A DNA stretch of 64,000 bases from Hyphomicrobium sp. CS1GBMeth3 (lineage in GTDB: Bacteria; Pseudomonadota; Alphaproteobacteria; Rhizobiales; Hyphomicrobiaceae). The position numbers were made by a program, and so were the translations under genes. Below are positions 1-8,237 of the stretch, piece after piece. The stretch covers positions 1,764,501 through 1,828,500 of the forward strand of contig NZ_FPHO01000003.1 of the NCBI RefSeq assembly GCF_900117455.1. Direction: 5' to 3'. Under the pieces are notes generated by a model, which had not been told where the DNA came from, searched no databases, and saw only the letters and a list, made by a program, of their open reading frames with translations. The stretch's first letter is position 1; the number at the start of each line of letters is the position of its first letter.

Positions 1-182
1 TCCTGCAGATAACGCGACACCTCCGCCTTCCGCACATCCGCGATCTCGATGCCCGCGTTTGCGAGAAAAGAGGTGAAGTCGGCGAGGTCGCGGCGATAGG
101 CGTCGAGCGTATTCGCCGCCGCGCCCTTCTCTGCGGCCATCATTTCGAGAAACGCCGCCACATGCTGCCGATCGTCTGTCAT
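1..182 (-). CDS. xerD: Tyrosine recombinase XerD, N-terminal part (runs off window)
   Basis: From the ATG at 182 the minus strand is open for 60 residues to the window edge. The residues visible (TLDAYRRDL at about 25-33, then a Phe/Leu-rich helix) match the N-terminal core-binding domain of XerC/XerD recombinases, which resolve chromosome dimers at dif. The catalytic domain lies outside the window, so activity cannot be judged. The start overlaps the stop of the 569-residue gene upstream (ATGA), implying translational coupling. XerD rather than XerC is inferred from the aroK neighbourhood typical of this order. Confidence 0.8.
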   Translation of the reverse strand, partial: MTDDRQHVAAFLEMMAAEKGAAANTLDAYRRDLADFTSFLANAGIEIADVRKAEVSRYLQ

Positions 183-1888
183 TGGCCCACCGTGCGCGGC
201 CAAGCTTCAAACAGCGCTTCGAGCGCGAGCTGGCGTGCCTCGGCCTTGAGGCCCGCGCGCTGCAACGCCCGCAGCGCATCGCCGAGCGCAATCATGTGCG
301 CGCCGTCCGCGCCTTGTGGCCCGATCGTGCGCATGACCAGGAGGACGGTGCGCCCGAACTGCTTCTTTGTCGAAGCATCCGCGAGCTCGGACAACACGCC
401 TGTATCGGGAAGATGCCCGCCTGCGGGTTGCGGCGCACGCCCGGCAAAATCCCACAGCGGCATCGGCACGGCGATATCGAGCGCGTCGAGTACCGTCACG
501 ATACGGTGCAAGAGATCGGGCGGAATCCGCCCCCGCGCGGCAAGCGTCTCGACGGCCGCGAGGCTACGCCCATGGCCGCTTGTCACGGCCGGATCGGCGA
601 TATCTGCGAGCGCGATCCAATGCGCCAGCGGGTCTGAGGGACGGTTGGCTGTGTAAGGCGCGTCGATGAAGGCGGCCCAGCGTCGGGCGGCCTCGAAGTT
701 GCCCGCCGACAGATTGACCTCGACGCCCGTCTCCGCGAACCAGCCGATCTCCGGTGCCGGTTCCAGCGATTGTGTCGGCCCCGCCATGAGCTGCAACGAC
801 TGCCAATAGAAACCCGCGCGCCGCGCGTGATCGAGAAACGCGCGAATGAGGCGCGATTTCTTGAGCGGCGTCTGCTCACCCTCAGCCGACTTGAAGAGCC
901 CCGCGCGTTCGATGGTGCCGGCGTCTCCGCCCGCTCCCTCCGCGCGATAGAGCGGCGACAGTTCCTGCGCGGGAAGCACATTGATCTTGGCAGCGGCTTC
1001 ACCTGCCGCGAGCCGCACGTCGGCCGCCACGCGTGGATCGTGCGCGAGCCCCGCGAGCAGCGCCGGCTGCGCTGCAGAAATAAGCGCCCCCGCGTCCGCC
1101 TCGCCTCCAAGCGCTGCGACGCGATAGTCGAGGAGCGTGAGAGGCGTATCTTTCGGGATCTCGGGCTTGAGCCCCCCGGCAATCGCGTCCAGGAGGTCGG
1201 CACCGACGAGCCCCAGATCGAGCTCCTTGAGGATGCCGGCCTGGATCGCGGCCGCGGCTTTGTCGCCCGACGCCACCGCGCAGATGCCGTTGATGAGGAT
1301 GACGTCGGCCTGCATCGGCTTCGGCAGTCCGGATTGCGCCGACCGCAATCCGCGCGCGATCTCGCAGCCGCGTTCCATGTTGCCGAGACCGATCTCGCTG
1401 CGCGCTGTCAGCGCCAGCAGAAGAGGATCGCTAGAGGCTTGAGGATCGCGCGCCAGAACGGCGGTCACTTCGTCGATAAGGCCGGAGCGCTCGAGCGCCT
1501 CGATACGCAACGCCGTGAAGCGCGCGCCATCGACACCCGAGACCGGAACCGTGTCTGATCCGATCAGCCGCCGCCACAGGCCCTGCAGCGTCGGCGACTT
1601 CGGCGGAAGCTGAAGACCGGCTATGGCTTCTGCGAAGGCTTCCGCGGAAAGCCCGTTCCAGAGCTCGTGCGGCAGCCCTGAGCCGTCCGCCGACATGACG
1701 GGGTCGAGCTCCTCGCGGATCACGCCGCGTGCTCGCTCCTCGTAGGCGGCCGGCGCCGCCAGGTCTTCGCGAAGGACAGTCGGCGCGCGCTCCTGCGCAG
1801 CTGCGGCTGCTGCCAGGGGAAGCAACAGGGCGGCCAGGGCCGGACGCAGCCAAATCGAAGGGCGGGGCGCGTGCGGCCAGCCGGTCAT
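179..1888 (-). CDS. Exported alpha-helical protein of unknown function
   Basis: 569 residues. An N-terminal hydrophobic stretch (about 14-31, LRPALAALLLPLAAAAAA) followed by AQE looks like a Sec signal peptide, so the product is probably periplasmic. The rest is Ala/Leu/Glu-rich and looks like a helical solenoid, without a motif I recognise. It lies between a 52-residue membrane protein and xerD, with ATGA overlaps at both ends, so the three genes form one translationally coupled minus-strand operon. Function unknown; the long uninterrupted frame, signal peptide and couplings make the gene itself secure. Confidence 0.8.
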   Translation of the reverse strand: MTGWPHAPRPSIWLRPALAALLLPLAAAAAAQERAPTVLREDLAAPAAYEERARGVIREELDPVMSADGSGLPHELWNGLSAEAFAEAIAGLQLPPKSPTLQGLWRRLIGSDTVPVSGVDGARFTALRIEALERSGLIDEVTAVLARDPQASSDPLLLALTARSEIGLGNMERGCEIARGLRSAQSGLPKPMQADVILINGICAVASGDKAAAAIQAGILKELDLGLVGADLLDAIAGGLKPEIPKDTPLTLLDYRVAALGGEADAGALISAAQPALLAGLAHDPRVAADVRLAAGEAAAKINVLPAQELSPLYRAEGAGGDAGTIERAGLFKSAEGEQTPLKKSRLIRAFLDHARRAGFYWQSLQLMAGPTQSLEPAPEIGWFAETGVEVNLSAGNFEAARRWAAFIDAPYTANRPSDPLAHWIALADIADPAVTSGHGRSLAAVETLAARGRIPPDLLHRIVTVLDALDIAVPMPLWDFAGRAPQPAGGHLPDTGVLSELADASTKKQFGRTVLLVMRTIGPQGADGAHMIALGDALRALQRAGLKAEARQLALEALFEAWPRTVGQ

Positions 1889-2043
1889 GGGGTTGTTTCA
1901 GGCTTTCGAATCTTGACCCCGGGTACCACTTTCACCACCTCGTGCTGCTCGGGCTCGAACTGGTGCGCAAGAATGTACAACCCGGTCGAGATCAGGGCCA
2001 CCAGCGAACCGGTCGTGATCAGGAAGCGGAAAAGGCTCGGCAT
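1885..2043 (-). CDS. Small single-span membrane protein (52 aa)
   Basis: The ATG at 2043 opens a 52-residue protein with one hydrophobic segment (about residues 6-25, FLITTGSLVALISTGLYILA) and a charged C-terminal tail ending KIRKPETTP. A longer reading from 2115 exists, but its first 24 residues are basic and low in hydrophobicity, so I prefer the internal start. The stop overlaps the start of the 569-residue exported protein. The gene is divergent from aroK. Small one-span proteins are common at this place in related genomes; the role is unknown. Confidence 0.65.
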   Translation of the reverse strand: MPSLFRFLITTGSLVALISTGLYILAHQFEPEQHEVVKVVPGVKIRKPETTP

Positions 2044-2290
2044 CTTAAGGATTGCGCTCGGATGACAGCGCCCACGATGGAAACGGCGGCCTCGGTTAGG
2101 TATGTCCGGGCCCAAGGTGGCGCGATTATGGCTGATAAGTCCTTACCAAGATCAAAGGCAGGATCGGCCTCCGCCGTCAATCGGCTCGCCTTGGGGCGGC
2201 AAGTTGCAGTATGAGTGACGCGGCCCTGATGGCCGATGCGGAAAGTGCCCTACGGGCGGGCGCGTAGGCCGATCCGAGCCGTGGAGACGC

Positions 2291-2872
2291 ATGGAGCAGG
2301 ACAAAGACATCGTCGAGAGAGTGCGCCAGGCGCTGGGGCCGCGCTCGCTCGTACTTGTCGGGCTGATGGGCTGCGGAAAGTCGTCCATCGGCAGGCGCCT
2401 TGCCGCGCGCCTCGGCCTGCCCTTCGTCGATACCGACGACGAGATCGAGCGCGTCGCCCAGAAGTCCATCAGCGAGATTTTCGCCGACCATGGCGAGGCC
2501 TTTTTTCGCGACCGGGAGGCCAAGGTGATCGCCCGGCTGCTCGGCAACGGCCCGCAGGTGCTCGCCACCGGCGGCGGCGCCTTTATGACCCCCGAGACGC
2601 GCGAGCAGATCCGCGAGGCCAGTATTTCCATCTGGCTCCGCGCGGAGCTGCCGGTTCTCATGCGCCGTGTCGGGAAGCGCGACTGCCGACCGCTGCTCAA
2701 GGGTGGTGATCCCGAGCAGATCATGCGCGACCTGATGCGGAAGCGCTATCCCGTCTACGCCGAGGCGGATTTGACGGTCGAAAGCCGCGAGATCCCGCAC
2801 GAAAGCATCGTCGGAGAGATCGTTCTCGCCCTGTCGCGCCACCCCGCATTGGCGCAACCGACCACGATCTGA
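2291..2872 (+). CDS. aroK: Shikimate kinase
   Basis: Phosphorylates shikimate to shikimate 3-phosphate with ATP, step five of the chorismate pathway. The 193-residue protein has the P-loop GLMGCGKSS at about 24-32, the shikimate-binding DTDDEIE and FRDREAKV segments, the GGGAF loop near residue 93 and a CRPLLKG lid. An N-terminal extension of roughly 18 residues precedes the fold, normal for alphaproteobacterial AroK. It lies just upstream of aroB on the same strand, but about 240 bases with a repeat cluster separate them. Confidence 0.95.
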   Translation: MEQDKDIVERVRQALGPRSLVLVGLMGCGKSSIGRRLAARLGLPFVDTDDEIERVAQKSISEIFADHGEAFFRDREAKVIARLLGNGPQVLATGGGAFMTPETREQIREASISIWLRAELPVLMRRVGKRDCRPLLKGGDPEQIMRDLMRKRYPVYAEADLTVESREIPHESIVGEIVLALSRHPALAQPTTI

Positions 2873-2877
2873 TACTG

Positions 2878-3066
2878 GACCATGATCGCTTCCTATACCA
2901 ACGACCACAATCGCTTCAGGGTCCAGTCCGAGGCGTGAATCATCGGTCCCAGCACAAGGACCACGATCGCTTCAGGCCCTATCAGCCTGAGGCGTGAATC
3001 GTCGGTCCCAGCACAAGGACCACGATCGCTTCAGGCCCTATCAGCCTGAAGCGTGAATCGTCGGTC
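2878..3066. repeat. Cluster of palindromic (REP-like) repeats
   Basis: A half copy (2878-2892) is followed by three fuller copies at 2903-2947, 2959-3007 and 3018-3066; the last two are 59 bases apart including a shared AGCACAAG spacer. Each unit reads GACCA-GATCGCTTC, a GC-rich middle, then GAAGCGTGAATC and TCGGTC, so it folds into an imperfect hairpin. Related single copies lie at 19745 and 57846. The cluster separates aroK from aroB and creates a false GTG start for aroB at 3053. Confidence 0.85.
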
Positions 3067-3115
3067 CCAACAAGAAACCCTTGAAAGCCGCACCCAAAGT
3101 CCAGAGATCAAGCCT

Positions 3116-4267
3116 ATGCCGACCCTAGCCCATTCCATGGCCGCCACGACCCGAGCCGCCCGCACCGTGCCGGTACCGCTCGGCGGGCGCTCCTATGATG
3201 TGCTGATCGGGCCGGATCTTCTGACGGAGGCCGGCCGCCTCGTCGCCGGCCGCCTCGGCAAGGCCCGTTGCGGCATCGTCACCGACGAGAACGTGGCGCG
3301 CCATCATCTCGCTGCCCTGGAAGCGAGCCTGCGCGCCGAGGGGCGTCACAAGGGCTCCATCGTGCTGCCGGCCGGCGAGCCGACCAAGAGCTTCGCCGCG
3401 TTGGGCCCCTTGTGCGAGCGCCTTTTGGAAATGGGTCTGGAGCGCGGCGACCTCGTCGTCGCCTTCGGCGGCGGCGTCATCGGCGACCTTGCCGGCTTCG
3501 CGGCCGGAATCCTACGTCGTGGCATCCGCTTCGTGCAGATCCCGACCTCGCTGCTCGCCCAGGTCGACAGCTCTGTCGGCGGCAAGACGGGCATCAACAC
3601 GCCCCAGGGCAAGAACCTGATCGGCGTCTTCCATCAGCCGTCACTCGTCATTGCCGACACCGACGTTCTGAAGACGCTGCCGCAACGCGAGATGCGCGCT
3701 GGATACGCCGAGGTCGTGAAATACGGTCTGCTCGGCGACGCAGGCTTCTTCACCTGGCTGGAGCAGGCCTATGAGGGCATCTTCGCGTTCGACCAGGAAA
3801 CGCTCGTCACCGCCATCGAGACCAGCGTCAAGGCCAAGGCCGCCATCGTCGCGCGCGACGAGCATGAGACGGGCGACCGCGCGCTGCTCAACCTCGGCCA
3901 CACCTTCGGCCATGCGCTCGAAGCCTGGACCGGCTATTCCGATCGCCTCCTGCACGGGGAGGGGGTGGCCATCGGTACGTGCCTGGCATTCCGCTTCTCG
4001 GAGAGCCTCGGTCTCTGCCCGGCCGGCACCGCCGAGCGCGTTGCGCGCCACATCGAGGCCGTTGGTTTGCCGACGCGCATCGCCGGCATCCCGGGCGGCA
4101 AAGCCGATGCAGACGAGCTGGTCCGCCTCATGGGCCAGGACAAGAAAGTGCGCGACGGACGTTTAACCTTCATTCTTACGCGCGACATCGGCGAGGCCTT
4201 CATCTCGCGCGACATTGAGGAGGCGCAGGTGCGCGCCTTTCTCGCCGACGAGATCGCCGCCGCCTAG
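3116..4267 (+). CDS. aroB: 3-dehydroquinate synthase
   Basis: Converts DAHP to 3-dehydroquinate, the second shikimate-pathway step, using NAD+ and a divalent metal. The 383-residue frame contains the NAD-binding GGGVIGDLAGF motif, the VDSSVGGKTG substrate loop, and metal-ligand segments LGHTFGHALE and LHGEGVAIG. The frame extends upstream to a GTG at 3053, but that codon is inside the palindromic repeat, so I take ATG 3116; ATG 3137 is also possible. It follows aroK in the usual order. Confidence 0.93.
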   Translation: MPTLAHSMAATTRAARTVPVPLGGRSYDVLIGPDLLTEAGRLVAGRLGKARCGIVTDENVARHHLAALEASLRAEGRHKGSIVLPAGEPTKSFAALGPLCERLLEMGLERGDLVVAFGGGVIGDLAGFAAGILRRGIRFVQIPTSLLAQVDSSVGGKTGINTPQGKNLIGVFHQPSLVIADTDVLKTLPQREMRAGYAEVVKYGLLGDAGFFTWLEQAYEGIFAFDQETLVTAIETSVKAKAAIVARDEHETGDRALLNLGHTFGHALEAWTGYSDRLLHGEGVAIGTCLAFRFSESLGLCPAGTAERVARHIEAVGLPTRIAGIPGGKADADELVRLMGQDKKVRDGRLTFILTRDIGEAFISRDIEEAQVRAFLADEIAAA

Positions 4268-4357
4268 CCCACGGCACACGCCGCCTTGTGAACGCGTCCT
4301 TCGGTCCGCGCTCGAGAGCCGCTATAACGCCAAGGGAGAGGCAGCCTTGGTGTAAGA

Positions 4358-5683
4358 ATGACGTTCGAGATCGGACTTCTGCTGGCGATCATCATCCTCG
4401 TTGCGGTGAGCGCTGTTATCAGGCTTGGCGAGACTGCACTCTCTGCTGTCTCGCGGACCAAGATCCATGCGCTGGAGCAGGAAGGGAGCGCCCGCGCGGA
4501 GCTCGTTGCCCGCCTTCTCGCATCTCCGGAAAAGCTGATCGGCGCCGTGCTCATCGGCGGTACGCTGGCCGATATCTTGGCTGCGGGCCTCGCGGCCGTC
4601 CTCGCCGTGCATGTGGCAGGGGGAGCGGGTCTTGTCTGTGCGGCCCTCCTTCTGACGCTCGTGATCGTGATCTTCGCGGAAGTCCTTCCGAAGACCTACG
4701 CCCTCGCCTATGCGGATCGCGTCGCGCTGCTCGTGGCGCCGTTCATGCGCGTGCTGGTAGCCACGCTCGGGCCCGTCACGCAGGCAATCGAGCTTGTCGT
4801 GCGCTGGGTGCTGGCGTTCACGCCCGGCAAAATGGACGACAAGGCAAACATTCTGGCCGCGCGCGAACAGCTCCGCGGTGCGATCGACCTGAGGACGAGA
4901 GAAGGCGGCGTTGCGCGCCACGACGCGCACATGCTGGGCGGCGTGCTCGATCTGGGCGAGCTTCAGATCGCGGATATCATGATCCACCGCACCAAGATGC
5001 AGACTTTCGACGCCGCCGATCCGCCGCAGGTCATCCTCGACGAGGTCTTGCGCTCCCAGCATACGCGCATCCCGATCTGGAAGGATCAGCCGGAGAACAT
5101 CGTCGGCGTACTCAACATCAAGGACATCCTTGGCGCTCTCGCCGCCTCGAGTTGGGACGTCGCCAAGCTTGACATCATGAGCTTCGCCACGACGCCCTGG
5201 TTCGTGCCCGATACGACCACGCTGAAGGATCAGCTCGCCCAGTTTCTGAAGCGCAAGGCGCAGATGGCGCTCGTCGTTGACGAGTACGGCGAGGTGCAGG
5301 GTTTGATCACCCTCGAGGACATCCTCGAGGAGATCGTTGGACAGATCGCTGACGAGCATGATGCGGCCGAGAGCCACATCCGCCCGCAGGCGGACGGCAC
5401 CGTTAACGTCGACGGCACTGTTCCAATTCGCGATCTCAATCGCCATATGGATTGGGACCTGCCCGACGATGAGGCGACCACCATCGCGGGGCTTGTCGTG
5501 CATGAGGCGGAGCTGATCCCCGAGCCCGGCCAGGTGTTCACGTTTTACGGCTACCGCATCGAAATCCTGCGCCGAAGCCGCAACAAGATCGCGGCGGTGC
5601 GCATCAAGCGCCTCGACACCCAAGACGCCGGTACGGCTTCGAGGAGTTCGCGTCGGCTCGTGCGCACCGGTGAGGCGCGATGA
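4358..5683 (+). CDS. CNNM/CorC (HlyC-TlyC) family transporter
   Basis: 441 residues. The N-terminal third is hydrophobic (DUF21/CNNM domain; spans near 4-22, 62-85, 91-112 and around 125-150). A CBS pair follows (about 195-320, with FLKRKAQMALVVDEYGEVQGLITLEDILEEI-type sequence) and a CorC_HlyC domain (about 335-420) closes the protein. Family members are membrane proteins linked to magnesium or cobalt efflux; the older haemolysin name is not supported functionally. It follows aroB by about 90 bases. Substrate is inferred from family only. Confidence 0.88.
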   Translation: MTFEIGLLLAIIILVAVSAVIRLGETALSAVSRTKIHALEQEGSARAELVARLLASPEKLIGAVLIGGTLADILAAGLAAVLAVHVAGGAGLVCAALLLTLVIVIFAEVLPKTYALAYADRVALLVAPFMRVLVATLGPVTQAIELVVRWVLAFTPGKMDDKANILAAREQLRGAIDLRTREGGVARHDAHMLGGVLDLGELQIADIMIHRTKMQTFDAADPPQVILDEVLRSQHTRIPIWKDQPENIVGVLNIKDILGALAASSWDVAKLDIMSFATTPWFVPDTTTLKDQLAQFLKRKAQMALVVDEYGEVQGLITLEDILEEIVGQIADEHDAAESHIRPQADGTVNVDGTVPIRDLNRHMDWDLPDDEATTIAGLVVHEAELIPEPGQVFTFYGYRIEILRRSRNKIAAVRIKRLDTQDAGTASRSSRRLVRTGEAR

Positions 5684-5721
5684 TGCTGCGGTAACCGCTT
5701 AAGGCGTGAGCCGATCGGCCG

Positions 5722-5997
5722 CTAGCGCAAAGGCTCGCCTGGCGCGTAAGTGGAAAGGGCAAGCGCGTGAATGCCACCCTTGAGCTCCTCGGCGATGATG
5801 TCGTTCACCATGCGGTGCCGACCGACGCGTGACACGCCGGTGAACCTTGGCGACACGATGAGAACACGGAAATGACTTTCGCCCGTGCCAGGCGAGTTGC
5901 GATGTCCCGCATGCAACTCGCTTTCGTTGACGATGTCGAGCCGCGTTGGCTCGAGCGCCACCATGAGCTTTTCACGTAGACGCTCTTCTGCCGACAT
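5722..5997 (-). CDS. bolA: BolA family protein
   Basis: 91 residues from ATG 5997, preceded by GGAGA at a good distance; a longer frame to 6087 lacks this and I reject it. The sequence MSAEERLREKLMVALEP, the central SHFRVLIVSPRF-type strand and VGRHRMVNDII with the C-terminal GGIHALAL are the BolA fold, including the conserved His of the R-H-R loop. BolA proteins partner monothiol glutaredoxins in iron-sulfur handling. It is divergent from the J-domain gene. BolA1 versus BolA2 type cannot be settled here. Confidence 0.88.
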   Translation of the reverse strand: MSAEERLREKLMVALEPTRLDIVNESELHAGHRNSPGTGESHFRVLIVSPRFTGVSRVGRHRMVNDIIAEELKGGIHALALSTYAPGEPLR

Positions 5998-6097
5998 GTC
6001 GCAGTCTCCGTACATAGTGAGGAATTGGCGCGCGACCGTTGTGTCAAGCCCGAGGTGCGTCTTGTCTGGTCGCCAGCGGCAGACCATAATCTAGGAC

Positions 6098-6730
6098 ATG
6101 AAGCTCAATTCCAAATACTTCGATTCGATCCGCGTCGGTTCGAAGCGTCAGGCGGCTGACGACGCCGACCGCAAGCACCCGGCTTGCCAGTGGAAGGGCT
6201 GCGGCCGTCCGGCGCCACATCGCGCGCCAAAAGGGCGCGGCCGCGACGGGGAGTATTTCGCGTTCTGCATCGATCACGTGCGTGCCTATAACGCCGCTTA
6301 CAACTATTTCGACGGCATGAGCGACGCCGAGGTCACCGACTTCCAGAAGGATGCCATGACCGGCCACCGCCCGACCTGGAAGGTCGGCGCGAACTCATGG
6401 GCGCATGGCACCGGCCAGCGCATGTCGCGGGGCGCGGCGGACACAGGTTTTCGGGCCCACGACCCCCACGACCTGTTCGCTGAACGGGCGCGCCAAGCCC
6501 GCGAAGAGCCGGCGGACGCGCGCCGGCGCCAGCTGAAGCCGCTCGAGAAGAAATCGCTGGACGCCCTGCACCTGCCGGAGACCGCATCGAAGGACGAAAT
6601 CAAGTCTCGCTTCAAGGAGTTGGTCAAACGGCACCACCCCGACGCGAACGGCGGCGATACGCGCTCGGCGGACACGTTGCGAGAAATAATCCAAGCCTAT
6701 AACTATCTTAAGAAGGCGGGCCTCGTCTGA
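6098..6730 (+). CDS. DnaJ (J-domain) family protein
   Basis: 210 residues. The J domain is at the C terminus (about 150-208) with the HPD motif near residue 180 (KRHHPDANGG), so it should stimulate an Hsp70 ATPase. The N-terminal half carries Cys pairs (ACQWKGC and FCIDHV) that may bind zinc. This architecture, J domain last, is typical of the alphaproteobacterial J protein found between bolA and cobS. It is not full-length DnaJ: no G/F linker or zinc repeats. Client unknown. Confidence 0.88.
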   Translation: MKLNSKYFDSIRVGSKRQAADDADRKHPACQWKGCGRPAPHRAPKGRGRDGEYFAFCIDHVRAYNAAYNYFDGMSDAEVTDFQKDAMTGHRPTWKVGANSWAHGTGQRMSRGAADTGFRAHDPHDLFAERARQAREEPADARRRQLKPLEKKSLDALHLPETASKDEIKSRFKELVKRHHPDANGGDTRSADTLREIIQAYNYLKKAGLV

Positions 6731-6882
6731 GCCAGATCGTGGCCCGTTTTTCGCGGGCGGCGCTGGGAGGGCGTAGGCCTTGTGTATAACCCTTGCGGGC
6801 CCGCATCCGGCAACGGACGCGGAACCGCGAGCCCACCGGGGGCGCGGCTTGGCATGCGCCCCGTGCCCGAGAACAGGTTTCA

Positions 6883-7890
6883 ATGCGCGCGCAAACATCC
6901 ACGGCTACGACGACCTCTCCGACGCCCGGCCTTCCGGACATGAAGCTTTCGGTCCGCCAGGTGTTCGGGATCGATACCGACCTTGAGGTGCCGGCCTACT
7001 CGAAAGCGGACGAGCACGTCCCCGACCTTGATCCGGATTATCTCTTCAATCGCGAGGTGACGCTCGCAATCCTGGCGGGCTTCAAGTTCAACCGTCGCGT
7101 GATGATCCAGGGCTACCACGGCACCGGCAAGTCGACCCACATCGAGCAGGTCGCTGCCCGCCTCAACTGGCCGTGCATCCGCGTCAACCTCGACAGCCAC
7201 GTCTCGCGCATCGATCTCGTCGGCAAGGACGCGATCGTGCTGAAGGACGGCAAGCAGGTGACGGAGTTCCGCGAGGGCATTCTACCCTACGCGCTGCAGA
7301 GCAATACCGCACTTGTGTTCGACGAATATGACGCCGGCCGGCCCGACGTCATGTTCGTGATCCAGCGCGTGCTCGAGGTCTCGGGCAAACTGACGCTGCT
7401 CGATCAGTCGAAGGTGATCCGCCCGCATCCGGCATTCCGCCTGTTCGCGACCACGAACACGATCGGCCTCGGCGATACGTCCGGCCTCTATCACGGCACG
7501 CAGCAGATCAACCAGGGCCAGATGGACCGCTGGTCGGTCGTCGCCACGTTGAACTATCTGCCGCACGACGACGAGGCACGCATCGTGCTGTCGAAGGTCA
7601 AGGGCTGGAACAAGTCGGATGCCAAGCGCAAGATCGTCTCGTCCATGGTCCGCGTTGCGGATCTGACGCGCCAGTCGTTCATCAACGGCGACCTGTCGAC
7701 GGTGATGAGCCCGCGCACCGTCATGACCTGGGCCGAGAACGCCGAGATCTTCAACGACGTCGGCTTCGCCTTCCGTGTCACCTTCCTGAACAAATGCGAC
7801 GAGCTGGAGCGGCCGCTGGTCGCCGAGTTCTACCAGCGCGCCTTCGGCGAGGAGTTGCCTGAGAGCGCCGCCAACGTTGCCCTCGGCTGA
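6883..7890 (+). CDS. cobS: Aerobic cobaltochelatase subunit CobS
   Basis: AAA+ ATPase of the CobN-CobS-CobT complex that inserts cobalt into hydrogenobyrinic acid a,c-diamide in aerobic B12 synthesis. The 335-residue protein has Walker [10 protein letters not shown], Walker [10 protein letters not shown] and the MoxR-like [12 protein letters not shown] sensor region. The open frame extends to a TTG at 6793, but the added residues are low-complexity and ATG 6883 gives the usual family length. It precedes a small membrane gene and cobT on the same strand. Confidence 0.93.
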   Translation: MRAQTSTATTTSPTPGLPDMKLSVRQVFGIDTDLEVPAYSKADEHVPDLDPDYLFNREVTLAILAGFKFNRRVMIQGYHGTGKSTHIEQVAARLNWPCIRVNLDSHVSRIDLVGKDAIVLKDGKQVTEFREGILPYALQSNTALVFDEYDAGRPDVMFVIQRVLEVSGKLTLLDQSKVIRPHPAFRLFATTNTIGLGDTSGLYHGTQQINQGQMDRWSVVATLNYLPHDDEARIVLSKVKGWNKSDAKRKIVSSMVRVADLTRQSFINGDLSTVMSPRTVMTWAENAEIFNDVGFAFRVTFLNKCDELERPLVAEFYQRAFGEELPESAANVALG

Positions 7891-7916
7891 GAGGGAGCGC
7901 TTGAGCGCCGCCGTTG

Positions 7917-8237
7917 ATGGATCAGGACCGTGAGCATCGAGATGCACTGGCCGCCGCGGGCCATACGGGACCTGTCGGCACGGTGCTCTTTTGCTCCTTG
8001 TTGGCCGTGATCGGTGCGCTGTTTGGTTCGGTGGCGCTTGCCATCCTATGGAGCCTGGCGGTACCCGCCAACACGCAGGCTGAGAACACCGTGCTCGGCA
8101 TCGCCTCCGGCGTTGCGCTCGGGATCTGGATCGGCCTGATCAAGATCCGTCGCGGCAACCTGGAAGCCCGGGAGGAGGTCGAGGACCGAGCCTGGCGCCG
8201 CCTGGCGCGCCACCAGCAGTCCGACAGAATGCCATGA
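7917..8237 (+). CDS. Small two-span membrane protein between cobS and cobT
   Basis: 106 residues from ATG 7917 (a TTG immediately precedes it). Two hydrophobic segments (about 21-47, [20 protein letters not shown] and following; and about 60-76, [17 protein letters not shown]) predict a hairpin membrane protein with a charged C terminus. The stop overlaps the cobT start as ATGA, so it is co-translated with the cobaltochelatase subunits. No known family is evident. The position suggests, but does not show, a link to CobST or to membrane placement of the chelatase. Confidence 0.72.
   Translation: MDQDREHRDALAAAGHTGPVGTVLFCSLLAVIGALFGSVALAILWSLAVPANTQAENTVLGIASGVALGIWIGLIKIRRGNLEAREEVEDRAWRRLARHQQSDRMP

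Noticed and set aside
2903..3066. Tandem repeats resembling a CRISPR array
   Set aside because: The repeated units are palindromic 49-base elements with an 8-10 base spacer of constant sequence; there are no unique spacers and no cas genes.
3053..3115. GTG start for aroB in the repeat
   Set aside because: The codon is part of the palindromic repeat and the added 21 residues are not AroB-like.
4322..5623. 433-codon frame on the minus strand
   Set aside because: It is antisense to the CNNM transporter gene; high-GC codon use keeps the opposite strand open.
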